Below are positions 18,598 to 27,642 of a DNA stretch of 64,000 bases, in pieces. The notes beneath the pieces were generated by a model. The model was not told the DNA's origin, did not search any database, and worked only from the letters and a program-made list of their open reading frames with translations. Within the stretch, counting starts at the first letter, position 1, and every line of letters begins with the position of its first letter. A program made the position numbers and the translations under genes. The stretch covers positions 310,001 through 374,000 of the forward strand of contig NZ_JBHSKT010000004.1 of NCBI RefSeq assembly GCF_042657365.1. Direction: 5' to 3'. Source of the DNA: Adhaeribacter_A terreus. GTDB taxonomy: Bacteria > Bacteroidota > Bacteroidia > Cytophagales > Hymenobacteraceae.

Positions 18598-18639
18598 AAA
18601 CAAAAGAAAGAAACCTTTTCCGGTTTCTTTCTTTTGTTT
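18598..18639. terminator. 18-bp perfect hairpin, bidirectional terminator
   Basis: Arms at 18598-18615 (AAACAAAAGAAAGAAACC) and 18622-18639 with a 6-base loop TTTTCC. It separates the convergent uvrC and gldO-like genes, and each strand ends in a T-rich run. Confidence 0.85.
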
Positions 18640-18654
18640 ACAAGTTAGCGTCTT

Positions 18655-19500
18655 TTAAAAACTCCACAGGTTATATTCATATTCCAGCAGCTTATCGGCT
18701 GTTTGCCGCGAAGCCCATAAACCTTGCATAGGACCTTTGTGCAGATCTTCCAGGCTTAAATTATCGGGGTTAGAAACTTTGGTTATGTAAGAACTGAATA
18801 ACCTTAGTTCCAGAGCATCGGCTAAGTTCTTTTGCTCCGCATCATTATGCGGATTCACCCAACGCGCTTCGGCTTTATGCATCCGGAAAACTTTCATCAG
18901 GTCGTCGTATTTAAAGGTACCAACCGTAAAATCGCGTTGCCGCAGATTTGTTTTTAAAGATGCCGGCACGATCAACGATAAACTTTCGATCTCATAATAC
19001 ATCCGGGATCGCTTTTTATCGAAAACGGCATTTTCTTTAATTTCAAGTAAATACATTTCCGAAGGTAAAAATTCTGCTGGCCCCTGAACATTATTGGCTG
19101 TTGCTTCCATGCCCGGCCAAAGTTCTTCATCCTGCTGTTGGAAGCCCATTTCAATTTGCTCCGGCGTTAATTCTTCTTGCTCGCTGAGCAGAGTCATGTT
19201 TGCCAGAAATTGCTCTTTGGTAAGTTTACTGGTAAGGGAATCATTCTTATAGATTGGTAATTCCCCTTTTCGAACAGCTTCAATAATTACTTTCGAAATT
19301 TGCCGATTTGAGGCAAAAAGTGGCTTATTTTGTTTTTCCCGAAGATCCACTGTGCGCCAGATGGTCTTCTGGTACATCTTATCGCTTGTGGTGGTACGTA
19401 TTGCCGGATTATTGTTATAAGCCGACAAAGTGGTTTGGCCATATGCAGCAAAAGAAAGGAAGATGCCGGCCAGTATGCTTAAAGCATGCGGATTTCTCAT
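18655..19500 (-). CDS. second GldN family protein (GldO-like)
   Basis: A 281-residue paralogue of the adjacent gldN product; most of the length aligns, e.g. KTIWRTVDLREKQNKPLFASNRQISKVIIEAV and the C-terminal YEYNLWSF. GldN forms a periplasmic ring with GldK at the outer membrane in type IX secretion. A signal peptide is present (residues 1-21, ending AYGQ). The region around residues 125-165 is the most divergent between the copies. The gene is 360 bp beyond gldN, and gldN is closed by a terminator, so it probably has its own promoter. In Flavobacterium johnsoniae a similar tandem pair (gldN/gldO) is partly redundant; the same is inferred here. Confidence 0.88.
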   Translation of the reverse strand: MRNPHALSILAGIFLSFAAYGQTTLSAYNNNPAIRTTTSDKMYQKTIWRTVDLREKQNKPLFASNRQISKVIIEAVRKGELPIYKNDSLTSKLTKEQFLANMTLLSEQEELTPEQIEMGFQQQDEELWPGMEATANNVQGPAEFLPSEMYLLEIKENAVFDKKRSRMYYEIESLSLIVPASLKTNLRQRDFTVGTFKYDDLMKVFRMHKAEARWVNPHNDAEQKNLADALELRLFSSYITKVSNPDNLSLEDLHKGPMQGLWASRQTADKLLEYEYNLWSF

Positions 19501-19860
19501 AGTTTATTAAATAATAAGGGTAAGAATGCTACAAACTGAAAAAGAAAACTTCTGCTAAACTGACAGAAGCGCAGCGGGATACGTACCTAAATATAATTTT
19601 AAAGCGTTAAAGCCCCTTGGGCTTTTAATAGGTACAAAAAAGAAATGTTTAAAAGAATAAAGCTTTGGCGCCGGCTTTATAAATAACAAACGGAAACTTA
19701 CTGCTGAAAAGTATATTAATCTGAAAATATTTCAGTTTTTGCAATAATAAAACGGTATGTTAAATGGCGTAAAAAGTTGTATTGGAAAAGATGCTTTGTA
19801 AAATATTTGGCACAAAAAAAGGGAACCATTACTGGTTCCCTTTTTAATTAACTGTTTTGC
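19501..19860. other. spacer between the two gldN-type genes
   Basis: No gene is visible. The spacer holds the gldN terminator at its right end and AT-rich sequence that should contain the gldO-like promoter; the closest -7-like sequence on the minus strand is TATATTTA around 19588-19595, one base off consensus. Confidence 0.4.
19814..19846 (-). terminator. terminator after gldN
   Basis: Arms GGGAACCA (19821-19828) and TGGTTCCC (19833-19840) with A-run and T-run flanks. It closes the gldKLMN transcript just past the gldN stop. Confidence 0.85.
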
Positions 19861-20715
19861 TTAGAAGCTCCACAGGTTATACTCGTATTCAATCATTTGT
19901 TCAGCAGTAGTTTGAGCAGCTAAGATACCTTGCTGAGGACCTCCATAAATATCTTCCAGGCTGGAATTGTCTGGGTTAGATACTTTTGTAATAAATGAGC
20001 TGAAAAGTCTCAGGTCAAAAGCATCAGCCAGGTTTTTGTGCTGGGCATCGTTTTGTGGGTTGAACCACAAAGCTTCTGTTGGATGATCACGGAAAACTTT
20101 AACAAGATCGCTGTATTTAAATGTTCCAACCGGAATATCACGGCCTTTAATGTTTGCTTTCAACGATGCCGGAACGACCAATGTGATCGACTTGATATCA
20201 TGATACATCCGTGAACGCTTCTTATCAAAGATAGCATCCTCTTTCAATTCCATCTGATATAAGTCTTTTGGAAAGAACTCAGCCGGACCAACTGCTACTG
20301 CAGCATCCTGTGGTGCATCGCTACCCCAACCGTCATCAGAAGTTGGCTCATCAAAGCCTAATGCCTTTTCTTCCTCAGTCATTCCACCACCTTCTTCTGG
20401 CATAACCATGTTGGTGGTGAATTCCTGCTGCGTAAGCGTAGTAGTTAAAGAATCGTTTTTATAGATCGGTAACTCACCACGTTTTACGGCATCAATAATT
20501 ACTTTAGTAATCTGTCGGCCATCAGCAAACAAAGGCTTGTTCTGCTTCTCCCGCAAATCGATTGTACGCCAAACCGTTTTACGATACATCATATCAGATT
20601 CCGCGATAGGTCTGGCAGATGGATTGCTGGCGGCGGTTGTCGATTGTTCCTGAGCGAATGCACCCATAGATAAGGTCATCGCTGCTCCTAAGCCTAAAAT
20701 TTTAAAATAATTCAT
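19861..20715 (-). CDS. gldN: gliding motility / T9SS protein GldN (PorN)
   Basis: Periplasmic component that forms, with the lipoprotein GldK, the large ring under the outer membrane in the type IX secretion system. I chose the ATG at 20715, which begins the signal peptide MNYFKILGLGAAMTLSMGAFAQ (284 residues); the frame extends nine codons upstream without a better leader. The conserved block KTVWRTIDLREKQNKPLFADGRQITKVIIDAV and the terminal YEYNLWSF mark the family. It follows gldM by 27 bp and is the last gene before a terminator. Confidence 0.95.
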   Translation of the reverse strand: MNYFKILGLGAAMTLSMGAFAQEQSTTAASNPSARPIAESDMMYRKTVWRTIDLREKQNKPLFADGRQITKVIIDAVKRGELPIYKNDSLTTTLTQQEFTTNMVMPEEGGGMTEEEKALGFDEPTSDDGWGSDAPQDAAVAVGPAEFFPKDLYQMELKEDAIFDKKRSRMYHDIKSITLVVPASLKANIKGRDIPVGTFKYSDLVKVFRDHPTEALWFNPQNDAQHKNLADAFDLRLFSSFITKVSNPDNSSLEDIYGGPQQGILAAQTTAEQMIEYEYNLWSF

Positions 20716-20742
20716 AATTGTAATACGGTAACCTGAGAACAA

Positions 20743-22326
20743 TTAGTTCAAAGGAATATTAATAATTTTTGTACCGATGTTAACGTCTTCAGTAGAATTA
20801 CGGAAATTCAGACGTTTCACTTCTTTAACTTCAATCGAGATCCGGTCACCTTCTCTGGCCATAGCAGCAAAAGAAGTCAGGTTAGCAGTTTCGCCATTAA
20901 TAGTTTCAGAAGCAATCGCTTTTCTACCTCTAACCAGGAATACTTCCCATTTGAATACACGGTAACGTGCATCTTTCGGTAAGAATGCTTTAAAGCTTTC
21001 GTCTGGAATAGCTTTCATTGTGATGCTACGTGGACCAGGAGCAGCCATACCTTGCTTTTCATTAACCGGGCGTCCATTTGTTAACGCCTGAATTTCTGGT
21101 TTTGGTATAAGCTTAACTTTAAATTTCTCTGAACCGATTTTATTACCTCCACTCGCAACGTTTAAGGTAACTTCTTTAGCTGTAGGCACTAAAGTAACAA
21201 CTCCTTTTTCAGAACCTTTTACTACTGCAGCACCGGTTGCTGAGAACGATGGATCGTAAGTAGACCCCAATGCTGGTACCTGTACATTAAGTTCGTTACC
21301 GCAATTCAGGAAAAGCGCCTGAACTGATGCAGACTGAATCTGGATAACTGGTTTTGCAACGAAATACTCTTCTTTCAAGGTGAAAGTAGTATCACGACCG
21401 TTATTGTTAATGCGGATCTGACCAGTCCATGATTGCTTAGAAATACCTTCTTTATCATAAGCACCAGCCTGAGCAGTGAATTCGATTTTACCTAAACCAT
21501 TTTCAACTTTAACCGGGCGCCCCTGATAGGTCATAGTTGGCGTAATTGCGTTAGATGAAGCTGCAATAAACATATCTGCTTTGTATTTGGTACCAGCAGC
21601 AACTGTTTTAGATTCTGCACGCGCCATTGCAAATATTTTATCAAACTTGATGATATCTGCACCAACTTTAGCAGCTAATGTAGAAAGAGCATCAGCTTCG
21701 TATTTCAGAATCTCGCTTTCTTTCTGTGCAATAACCGCTAACGCTGCCGTTAATGGAGTTGCTTCGAAGTTTAACTGAGCGAAATCCTTACCTTTAGAAT
21801 TCACATCTTTGCTCGCAACAGGGTCTTCATTCGCATCGATAGCTAACTTAGGGATAGAAGGGTTATACTTCTTCATGAAGTTAGCATATTCATTCAGCTT
21901 GTCCTTCATTTTGTAAGCTTCGCCTTTGCCTTTATCAGCACCGATCATTTTAATAGCCACTTTATCTTCCGCATTCGGATCTTTATACTGGCCATTTTCC
22001 ATCCCGCCCGATTCTTTTATAAGCATATCGCGAGTACCATCAAGATATTTAATGATCTCTGCAGTCTTACTCCGAACCAAAGCAGCTTCGTCAACTACTT
22101 TTTTATCAGCCGCACGGTTACCAGCCTTCGCTACCGCCGCTTCAATTCCTTTTGTAACGTTAACATTATTGGTAACAGTTTTCCGATTTACATCCATTAA
22201 ACTGTCATCCAGGAATTTAAATTTCAACATGATTGATGAACTCACCTGTAGCGCGAGCAGAGCGGTCAGTACCAAGTACATCATCCCGATCAGCTTCTGC
22301 CGAGGTGTTTCTTTTCCTCCAGCCAT
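20743..22326 (-). CDS. gldM: gliding motility / T9SS motor protein GldM (PorM)
   Basis: Inner-membrane anchored periplasmic shaft of the T9SS motor. One N-terminal membrane helix (LIGMMYLVLTALLALQVSSS, residues ~12-31) preceded by the basic segment with Arg9, the residue implicated in GldL contact and proton coupling in studied homologues. The rest is a helical domain followed by three beta-rich periplasmic domains (from about residue 225). The 527-residue length is normal. It lies 58 bp after gldL and 27 bp before gldN. Confidence 0.97.
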   Translation of the reverse strand: MAGGKETPRQKLIGMMYLVLTALLALQVSSSIMLKFKFLDDSLMDVNRKTVTNNVNVTKGIEAAVAKAGNRAADKKVVDEAALVRSKTAEIIKYLDGTRDMLIKESGGMENGQYKDPNAEDKVAIKMIGADKGKGEAYKMKDKLNEYANFMKKYNPSIPKLAIDANEDPVASKDVNSKGKDFAQLNFEATPLTAALAVIAQKESEILKYEADALSTLAAKVGADIIKFDKIFAMARAESKTVAAGTKYKADMFIAASSNAITPTMTYQGRPVKVENGLGKIEFTAQAGAYDKEGISKQSWTGQIRINNNGRDTTFTLKEEYFVAKPVIQIQSASVQALFLNCGNELNVQVPALGSTYDPSFSATGAAVVKGSEKGVVTLVPTAKEVTLNVASGGNKIGSEKFKVKLIPKPEIQALTNGRPVNEKQGMAAPGPRSITMKAIPDESFKAFLPKDARYRVFKWEVFLVRGRKAIASETINGETANLTSFAAMAREGDRISIEVKEVKRLNFRNSTEDVNIGTKIINIPLN

Positions 22327-22384
22327 AGTTATGCCTTATTTATTAAATTAAAACTGAGTCTATGTTATTTGATAACTGAGAGGA

Positions 22385-23173
22385 TTAACCTCTCATTGCA
22401 GCCAGCATATTGCCGTACACATTGTTCAGGGAGCTCAGGTTTTGCGTTAATTTCGCAACCTCATCCTTAAACTGTGCAGTGTCTTTGCTTGCATCTGTCA
22501 GGTTTTCCATTGCAGCGCTTAAGCTACCATAGAATTTGTTCATAGACTTCAGGTGGTTGTTGGCATCCTGGAGTTCCATTTCATAAACAGCATTCAGGGC
22601 ACCTAAGTTTTTGGTTACATTCTGAACCTGCTCATGATATTCGCGGGCATCGGTAGTAGCACCAGCCATCTGGGTGATAGCTTCTACAGTATGCGAATAA
22701 GCTTCGTTGATTTTCTCTAATGAGTTTGCTGCTGATTTAACTTTAGTAGTATATTCATCAGTAGCTAAAGTTGCATCGCTCAGATCTGCCATTTGAGCAG
22801 TAGTAGCGCTTAAACGTGATAAACCTTGGCCCAATGAGCCGATTGCATCAGGAGTAACATTAGCATCTTTCAGCATATCGTCTAACTTTTTAGTTAAAGA
22901 ACCACCTGTTGCACCGCCAACTGCAGTTTCACCCTGATAGTCATCAGCTAATTGTGGGTAAACGCGAGCCCAATCCGGATCGTGTGGCTGCGGCTGAAAC
23001 GCACTTAAGAAGAAGATAGCTGCTTCAGTTAAAAGACCTACGGTAAGCATTATACCTGCACCTTCCCAGTGCTGGATTTTGAAAAGTGCTCCTACGATTA
23101 CGATTGCTGCACCAATACCATAGATCTTAGGCATTAATACGTCAAACAGGAAATTGCCGCCTTTTTTGCTCAT
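22385..23173 (-). CDS. gldL: gliding motility / T9SS motor protein GldL (PorL)
   Basis: Inner-membrane ring of the proton-driven T9SS motor. Two membrane helices at residues ~15-31 and ~39-60; the second contains Glu50 (GLLTEAAIFF), equivalent to the protonatable Glu of studied GldL proteins, and the loop has the conserved FKIQHWEGAG. The cytoplasmic part (residues ~70-262) is mostly helical and may form a coiled coil. Length 262 residues is in the family range. It is followed closely by gldM, its partner in the motor. Confidence 0.97.
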   Translation of the reverse strand: MSKKGGNFLFDVLMPKIYGIGAAIVIVGALFKIQHWEGAGIMLTVGLLTEAAIFFLSAFQPQPHDPDWARVYPQLADDYQGETAVGGATGGSLTKKLDDMLKDANVTPDAIGSLGQGLSRLSATTAQMADLSDATLATDEYTTKVKSAANSLEKINEAYSHTVEAITQMAGATTDAREYHEQVQNVTKNLGALNAVYEMELQDANNHLKSMNKFYGSLSAAMENLTDASKDTAQFKDEVAKLTQNLSSLNNVYGNMLAAMRG

Positions 23174-23239
23174 TGTTTAAGAGTGTTTAATTGTTAAAGT
23201 GATGAAAGTTTAAATTAAATAGAATTGAGTTAATCTCGA

Positions 23240-24256
23240 TTAAAATTCGTTTCCTGAAGAACGGCCTAAGTAGATCATGGCGCTACGGAAACCAATATAA
23301 GAACGGGCAGAATCCTGGTATTCGAAATTACGCGTACCAGTTTCCAGGAAGTAAGCAATATCTTTCCAAGAACCACCACGAACGATTTTACGAGGCTCGC
23401 TATCGTTGTAATAAGTCGGGTTCAAATCCCAAACTACCGGTACTGCTGCTTCGTAATAAGCATCCTCGCACCATTCAGAAACGTTACCAGACATGTCGTA
23501 CAGACCAAAATCGTTCGGGAAGTAAGCACCTACCGGACCAGTGTAAGTATAACCATCACTGTAATAATCGCCACGACCTGGCTTAAAGTTAGCCAGCATA
23601 CAACCTTTAGCGTTTCTCAGGTAAGGACCACCCCAAGGGAAGGCTGCCATATCACGACCACCGCGGGAAGCATATTCCCATTCTGCTTCTGATGGCAGAC
23701 GGAAGTTTGGCATTGGTGCAATACCATTTTCTTTATTGTAAGTATTTTTCAGCTTGGTTCTCCAGTCGCAGAAATATTTGGCTGCAAACCAGTCTACACC
23801 GACTACCGGATAGTCATCAAAAGCCGGATGCGTGTAGTAATATTCCATAAGCGGATCGCCCATGTGGTAAGTAAAGTCGCGTACCCAAACTGTAGTATCC
23901 GGATATAATTCCGTCATTACATATTCTTCACCCAATACATCAATCGAATCCTGGCGGATTGCATTCATGAACTGGCGATACTCGTTATTGGTAACCTCCG
24001 TTTCATCCATGTAAAAACCGCCAATGGTAACCTGTTTATTGAGGTTAGTCATAGAAGCCGCAATGTCTTCATCGGTTTGACCCATGTGGAATGTTCCACC
24101 CGGGCATGGCACCATCCCGAATGGCACCTCCTGAGGATTGAATTCAGGACGATCCTGGGCGCCGATCACATCGCCTTGTGGACCTTTTCGCATACCGCAG
24201 CTTCCTAATAAGGCAATCATTAGCGCCACAGAAGACAATTTCACGAATTTGTTCAT
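23240..24256 (-). CDS. gldK: gliding motility / T9SS lipoprotein GldK (PorK)
   Basis: Outer-membrane lipoprotein that builds the T9SS ring with GldN. I chose the ATG at 24256, which gives a lipoprotein signal peptide ending LLGSC (338 residues); the frame extends 26 codons upstream through the promoter region. The domain has the sulfatase-modifying-factor (FGE) fold: FRLPSEAEWEYASRGG, YDMSGNVSEWCED, IVRGGSWKD and IGFRSAM are all present. In GldK this fold is structural and not an active formylglycine enzyme. First gene of gldKLMN. Confidence 0.96.
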   Translation of the reverse strand: MNKFVKLSSVALMIALLGSCGMRKGPQGDVIGAQDRPEFNPQEVPFGMVPCPGGTFHMGQTDEDIAASMTNLNKQVTIGGFYMDETEVTNNEYRQFMNAIRQDSIDVLGEEYVMTELYPDTTVWVRDFTYHMGDPLMEYYYTHPAFDDYPVVGVDWFAAKYFCDWRTKLKNTYNKENGIAPMPNFRLPSEAEWEYASRGGRDMAAFPWGGPYLRNAKGCMLANFKPGRGDYYSDGYTYTGPVGAYFPNDFGLYDMSGNVSEWCEDAYYEAAVPVVWDLNPTYYNDSEPRKIVRGGSWKDIAYFLETGTRNFEYQDSARSYIGFRSAMIYLGRSSGNEF

Positions 24257-24316
24257 GATGACTAAAAAAGAATAAAAATTATGGTAATGGGTACTAGTTA
24301 CAGTTTTACTAATTAG

Positions 24317-24347
24317 CAAATATATAAAGGGCAATTATCAAATACAA
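24317..24347 (-). promoter_or_regulatory. candidate promoter for gldKLMN
   Basis: On the minus strand: TTG (24347-24345), a 20-nt spacer, then TATATTTG (24324-24317), fitting the Bacteroidota pattern. The predicted leader is about 55 nt and the site supports the gldK start at 24256. The promoter overlaps the arms of the hairpin at 24325-24363. Confidence 0.5.
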
Positions 24348-24363
24348 CAGTAATTGCCCTTTA
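24325..24363. terminator. hairpin between sprF/porP and gldK
   Basis: Thirteen-base perfect arms TAAAGGGCAATTA (24325-24337) and TAATTGCCCTTTA (24351-24363). The downstream U-run on the minus strand is weak (TTTATATATTTG), so it may only partly stop transcription from sprF/porP into gldK. Confidence 0.6.
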
Positions 24364-24445
24364 TGCTAAAAATTATTTTAAAAACGCAGTTAAGTGCTAT
24401 TTATTATAGCATGCTTAACACAAATTAATATGATCGGGAGTTAAC

Positions 24446-25414
24446 TTAGTAGCTGTAGCGTGGCGTTCTGATTGCCGGCTTGGTAGCCAAAGGTGACTGT
24501 GGAATTCTGTAAGACAGCATGATCTCGTGTGAACCCATTTCTTTCGCCTCTTCTCCGAAAGTTGTAAAGTCGAATGCGTAACCTAAACGCAGAGCATTGT
24601 CTTTCATGAAGCTAATGCCAGCCATACCGGTTACAGCTTCCTGGTGACGGTAATTCAAACCTACCCAGTATTTTCCGTTGAAAGTACCACGAGCACCTAA
24701 ATCGAAAGAAGGATCACTGTTAAGATCGTATTTCACGAGAGCAGTTGGCGTAACTACTACAGAAGATGAAGCATCGATATCGTAACCTGCAGTTAAATAA
24801 AGGTGACGAGCGGAAGTAACTGATGCAGTTCCGTTTTTACCATCCACTTGCTCTGCTTCGAACTGGTATTTGCTACCCATTAAGTTATCGGCACCTACAC
24901 CAACATAATATTTATCAGCCTGGTACCACAAACCTGCACCTAAGTCAAATTTAGTATCGTTGCTGTTGAATGGAATATTCGGGTCACCTTCATCCATGTA
25001 GCGATAATCACCTTTAGAAAGATTGGTCACAATTGCCTGACCACCAATACCCAGTTTACCACTACCCAAGGCTAAATGGTAAGCATATGAAAGTGCACCG
25101 GTTTTTACCTTAGTAGCACCATACTCCTCTGTAAGCAAGTTCACCCCGATACCACCTTTAATTGCCCGAACCGGAATTGAAACATTGAACAGCGCAGTTT
25201 TTGGAGAGCCGCCTTCATCAAAATCGCCATCATAGCTAAACCACTGGTACCTTCCAATCATGTTGAATTCAGTAGCATTTCTCATACCGGAATAGCCGGG
25301 GCTTAAATACATGCCATTAAAGCCATAATGGCTAAACTGGGGCTTCTGCTGCGCCATAGCACTGCCACCTGCTAACAGAGAGAAAAAGAAAACCGCGTAT
25401 AAAATTCGTTTCAT
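24446..25414 (-). CDS. T9SS outer membrane protein, PorP/SprF family
   Basis: Beta-barrel outer membrane protein of the type IX system. Signal peptide at residues 1-21 (ending SAMAQQ), then the family start KPQFSHYGFNGMYLSPGYSGMRNATEFN, repeated amphipathic strands and the C-terminal AFDFTTFGEEAKEMGSHEIMLSYRIP. 322 residues is normal. Its position just upstream of gldK matches the porP-K-L-M-N order of Porphyromonas gingivalis, so PorP is the likely role; SprF-type members instead partner with particular secreted adhesins. It has its own promoter and is partly separated from gldK by a hairpin. Confidence 0.9.
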   Translation of the reverse strand: MKRILYAVFFFSLLAGGSAMAQQKPQFSHYGFNGMYLSPGYSGMRNATEFNMIGRYQWFSYDGDFDEGGSPKTALFNVSIPVRAIKGGIGVNLLTEEYGATKVKTGALSYAYHLALGSGKLGIGGQAIVTNLSKGDYRYMDEGDPNIPFNSNDTKFDLGAGLWYQADKYYVGVGADNLMGSKYQFEAEQVDGKNGTASVTSARHLYLTAGYDIDASSSVVVTPTALVKYDLNSDPSFDLGARGTFNGKYWVGLNYRHQEAVTGMAGISFMKDNALRLGYAFDFTTFGEEAKEMGSHEIMLSYRIPQSPLATKPAIRTPRYSY

Positions 25415-25473
25415 AGAACAGGGAAAAATGGTTTAAAATTAATTTTAGCTGACTACCAGTGGTATAGTGGTTT

Positions 25474-25504
25474 CAAATTTAAATAAATTTAGCTCAAAAC
25501 CAAA
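25474..25504 (-). promoter_or_regulatory. promoter of sprF/porP
   Basis: Minus strand: TTTG (25504-25501), exactly 19 nt, then TAAATTTG (25481-25474). This is a full match to the Bacteroidota consensus, 60 nt before the ATG and just after the hemD terminator. Confidence 0.65.
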
Positions 25505-25513
25505 AGCTAAAAA

Positions 25514-25546
25514 AAAAAGATGTCCTTTTTTTTTGAACATCTTTTT
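25514..25546 (-). terminator. terminator after hemD
   Basis: Arms AAAAAGATGT (25514-25523) and ACATCTTTTT (25537-25546); on the minus strand the hairpin is followed by a T-run of about ten. It separates the hemD transcript from sprF/porP. Confidence 0.8.
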
Positions 25547-25567
25547 GTGGAATACTACTACCGTTTT
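25540..25567 (-). repeat. degenerate S30 element copy
   Basis: Minus-oriented: core AAAACGGTAGTAGTAT, tail CCACAAAAAGA. It starts just past the hemD stop, and its tail forms the first arm of the hemD terminator. Confidence 0.5.
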
Positions 25568-25573
25568 TAAATC

Positions 25574-26368
25574 CTATTTCTTGGCACCTTGATACTTCTG
25601 AATGTACAATTCTATAGCTCCGGTCATGGAAGGCGCATTTGGCATAGGAGCTTCAATGTCTAATTCCAGGCCGGCATCGCGCACCGCCTGAGCCGTTGTA
25701 GGACCAAAAGCTGCTATGCGGGTATTATTTTGCACAAAATCCGGGAAGTTTATAAAGAGTGAACTAATACCCGATGGCGAAAAGAATGCAATACAATCGT
25801 ATTTTACTTCTGCCAGATCAGACAGATCGGAGGCAACGGTTTTATAAATTACTGCTTCGGTAAAATTCAGATTGTTGGAAGCCATAAAATCCGGAATATC
25901 GTTTTTACGAATATTAGAGCATGGGTACAAGAACTTCTCGTTTTTATGCTTCTTAATGATCTCGAACAAATCGGATGCTGTTTTCTCTCCGGTAAATAAT
26001 TTACGTTTACGCAGCACAATGTATTTCTGCAGGTAATAAGCAGTTTGCTCAGAAATACAGAAATATTTCATCTCGGCAGGCATTTCAACTTTAGCCTCCT
26101 GGCAAATACGAAAGAAATGATCTACGGCATTGCGGCTCGTAAAAATAATGGCCGTATAATCCAGTAAATTGATTTTATCCTTCCGGAATTCTTTGTATGG
26201 AACAGGATCTACCTGAATAAACTCCCGGAAATCAACTTTAATCCCGTACTTTTTGGCGATCGCTAAATATGGAGAATTATCGTTGGTAGGTTTTGGTTGC
26301 GTAACCAGTATGCTTTGGATCTTCTTTGCGTGTTTGCTCACTCCCAGCTTTTCTTTACTCTCAGCCAT
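25574..26368 (-). CDS. hemD: uroporphyrinogen-III synthase
   Basis: Cyclises hydroxymethylbilane to uroporphyrinogen III in haem and sirohaem synthesis, in the cytoplasm. The 264-residue protein has two similar alpha/beta domains; the patterns AIIFTSRNAVDHFF (residues ~72-85) and CIAFFSPSGISSLFINFP...IAAFGPTTAQAVRDAGL (~190-232) are typical of HemD. A Lys-rich N-terminal extension of about 18 residues precedes the first domain, as in other Bacteroidota. It lies 56 bp downstream of the DUF4271 gene. Confidence 0.9.
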   Translation of the reverse strand: MAESKEKLGVSKHAKKIQSILVTQPKPTNDNSPYLAIAKKYGIKVDFREFIQVDPVPYKEFRKDKINLLDYTAIIFTSRNAVDHFFRICQEAKVEMPAEMKYFCISEQTAYYLQKYIVLRKRKLFTGEKTASDLFEIIKKHKNEKFLYPCSNIRKNDIPDFMASNNLNFTEAVIYKTVASDLSDLAEVKYDCIAFFSPSGISSLFINFPDFVQNNTRIAAFGPTTAQAVRDAGLELDIEAPMPNAPSMTGAIELYIQKYQGAKK

Positions 26369-26424
26369 ATTCTTAAAAAAATGTTAGATCAGTCGGAAAA
26401 GAGCCGGTTTTGTTAGAACCCTAT

Positions 26425-27642
26425 TTAAGCGTAGTTAAATATGATCAGTTTTAACATAACAGACAGGGGCATTATTTCCGTGGCGCAAATGTACGAAAAT
26501 AAATGCAGATTTCGAAGAGAGGCCTTATTATTTAAGGTATAAACGATGCGTAACGTAGTTACGATCAATAAGGTAGAAACTGCCAGCGTTGAAATGAGCA
26601 GCACAGTACCTGAATGTGTAGCATTAAATGCCAGATACAGTAACAAAACAAACGGTAGGAAAACGCCCATAAAAAGTATGCTGCGCAAAAATTCCCGGTA
26701 CTGCGTTAAAACCAAGCCCGAAAGATCGAAAATATACCCCATGAGCCGCAGAAAAAGGAATTTCAGGAAAATAAATCCAAAGATAATAGCAGCATAATAC
26801 AGGATCCGGGAAGTAATATCAGATTCTGAAACCCAGAAAATGCGGTTAAAAATAAAACTATTCTGGATATTGGTATGAATAGCGACAATGAGCAGCGAAA
26901 ACGAAAGTGAAAAAGCCACTACAAATAAAATACTTGACCAGCTGCTTATTGGCTTTGCCAGAAATCCTTCTTCCAGCGAAGTTTGCCTGAAAAGATTTCC
27001 TACCCGGAAAACGCTATTAAAATCAGCTGAAAAACTCGTGCGCAAGCTTCCATAGATCAACCCGATCAGGAGAAGAAATAAAATAAAGGCGTTTTGGTTA
27101 TGAATGGCGCGAGGCTTGTTTTTGATCGGCTCGGCGTTGGTGCCTGCAACTTCATCTAAAACTTCCTCTTCAGAAAGATTTCTAAAATCGGAGAGTTTTG
27201 GCAGAACATCCGGGCTCCAGACTGCGAAAAGATATTCTTTTCCCTGAGCTGGCAAGCTAACTACTTCAGTTAAATTAACGGTATAACTAGCAGTAGAATC
27301 AGCTTTAAAAATGAGGCGGTTATCTAAAAAAAGCGAAAGCCCGCGGCTTGCCGGAAAAGTAATTTCAAAAGGGTAATCTGAACGAATTCGGACCCATTGG
27401 TAAAACGCCCGCTTGTCAGTATTTTCAGAAGGAACGAACGGGACCAATTGCTTTTCACCGTCATCGTAAACCAACCAGCCAGAAGAAAGGGCATTTGAAG
27501 AAGTTACAGCAACCGGCTTGCGCTCCGGAGTTTGCGCCTGAAGCGGCAGAATTATGCTAAAAACCAATAAAGCTGCAAAGAGCCAGCCTGAAAACGTATT
27601 AAGTAGCAATGCTCTGCGCACCTTTTGCTTTATAAACACCAA
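26425..27642 (-). CDS. DUF4271 domain membrane protein
   Basis: Function unknown; family restricted to Bacteroidota. A signal peptide or first membrane helix (residues ~15-37, ending LPLQAQ) precedes a predicted periplasmic domain (~38-185), then about seven membrane helices to the C-terminus, ending in the family's typical LHLFSYICATEIMPLSVMLKLIIF. The start is a TTG at 27642 (or GTG at 27639), which lies 44 bp inside the upstream transferase gene, so the two are translationally coupled. It precedes hemD by 56 bp. The same hemD-DUF4271 pairing occurs in many Bacteroidota, to my knowledge, without a known reason. Confidence 0.8.
   Translation of the reverse strand: MVFIKQKVRRALLLNTFSGWLFAALLVFSIILPLQAQTPERKPVAVTSSNALSSGWLVYDDGEKQLVPFVPSENTDKRAFYQWVRIRSDYPFEITFPASRGLSLFLDNRLIFKADSTASYTVNLTEVVSLPAQGKEYLFAVWSPDVLPKLSDFRNLSEEEVLDEVAGTNAEPIKNKPRAIHNQNAFILFLLLIGLIYGSLRTSFSADFNSVFRVGNLFRQTSLEEGFLAKPISSWSSILFVVAFSLSFSLLIVAIHTNIQNSFIFNRIFWVSESDITSRILYYAAIIFGFIFLKFLFLRLMGYIFDLSGLVLTQYREFLRSILFMGVFLPFVLLLYLAFNATHSGTVLLISTLAVSTLLIVTTLRIVYTLNNKASLRNLHLFSYICATEIMPLSVMLKLIIFNYA

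Noticed and set aside
23411..23440. tRNA-like T-loop word GGGTTCAAATCCC
   Set aside because: It lies inside gldK (antisense), and no acceptor stem or anticodon arm can be folded around it.
25474..25504. Idea that the S30 element itself is a mobile promoter
   Set aside because: The core reads TANCGTTTT on one strand and does not fit TAnnTTTG; real promoters found here (for example this one) lie outside S30 copies.
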